Shown in pieces: positions 5,394-5,492 of a DNA stretch of 5,492 nucleotides (position 1 is the first letter of the stretch; each line of letters opens with the position of its first letter). The translations under genes and the position numbers were made by a program. The notes beneath the pieces are model-generated. The model ran no database searches. It saw only the letters and a program-made list of their open reading frames with translations, and was not told the DNA's origin. Source of the DNA: Chloroflexota bacterium (GTDB lineage Bacteria > Chloroflexota > Dehalococcoidia > Dehalococcoidales > RBG-16-60-22); NCBI GenBank assembly GCA_016875955.1, contig VGOH01000088.1:1-5492 (forward strand). Direction: 5' to 3'.

Positions 5394-5492
5394 ATGATAG
5401 TAGATGTGCATACCCACGTACCGACACATGTAGCGAAGATACCGCCGGGAGAGGAAATCATCAATACCAAGATGCGGGCGGGCATACCGGTC
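5394..5492 (+). CDS. Amidohydrolase-2-like metal-dependent hydrolase, N-terminus only (runs off right edge)
   Basis: Thirty-three codons are open from the ATG at 5394 to the window end. The product begins MIVDVHTHVPTHVAKIPPGE and continues EIINTKMRAGIPV. The hydrophobic strand followed by D-x-HTH is the first metal-binding motif (His6-x-His8) of the amidohydrolase TIM-barrel superfamily. The short 'IVDVHTHV' opening without a preceding domain is typical of the amidohydrolase-2 branch, which includes hydrolases and nonoxidative decarboxylases such as the aminocarboxymuconate-semialdehyde and gamma-resorcylate types. The remaining ligands (later His residues and Asp) are beyond the window, so reaction and substrate cannot be told. 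It is cytosolic, with no signal peptide. It has a perfect ribosome binding site and is transcribed away from the mutase operon, with repeat copy 2 between them. Confidence 0.75.
   Translation, partial: MIVDVHTHVPTHVAKIPPGEEIINTKMRAGIPV

Noticed and set aside
5224..5427. Minus-strand frame of 67 codons at the right end
   Set aside because: It overlaps the repeat and the well-supported start of the amidohydrolase-like gene, and has no recognisable protein features.

Overview
The window looks bacterial. Genes have Shine-Dalgarno sites and recognisable -35/-10 promoters, two genes start with lipobox signal peptides, and the phosphofructokinase is of bacterial PfkA type. A two-subunit methylmalonyl-CoA mutase, secreted lipoproteins and an amidohydrolase-2-like gene suggest a Chloroflexota (Dehalococcoidia-like) or similar anaerobe. 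That placement is an inference from gene style, not proven here.

Layout: (1) 1-185, minus strand, the 5' end of a lipoprotein gene that runs off the left edge, with its own promoter at 204-233. (2) 282-464, copy 1 of a structured repeat. (3) 592-1563, plus strand, 6-phosphofructokinase. (4) 4953 down to 1581, minus strand, a tight four-gene operon: methylmalonyl-CoA mutase catalytic subunit, its separate B12-binding subunit, methylmalonyl-CoA epimerase, and a putative HExxH metallopeptidase lipoprotein. (5) 5099-5280, copy 2 of the same repeat in the same orientation. (6) 5394 to the right edge, plus strand, the start of an amidohydrolase-like gene.

The first three operon genes together interconvert succinyl-CoA and (2S)/(2R)-methylmalonyl-CoA, as in propionate formation or use and in odd-chain or branched-carbon catabolism. 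Mutase residues that separate methylmalonyl-CoA mutase from isobutyryl- and 2-hydroxyisobutyryl-CoA mutases are of the methylmalonyl type. The pfk gene converges on the operon with 17 bp between stop codons and no visible terminator.

The most unusual element is the pair of ~182-bp repeats. Each can fold as an outer stem closing three hairpins, like a cloverleaf. The outer-stem arms differ between copies, yet each copy's arms stay complementary to each other. Each copy sits between two divergently transcribed genes, and together they bracket a 4.6-kb module.
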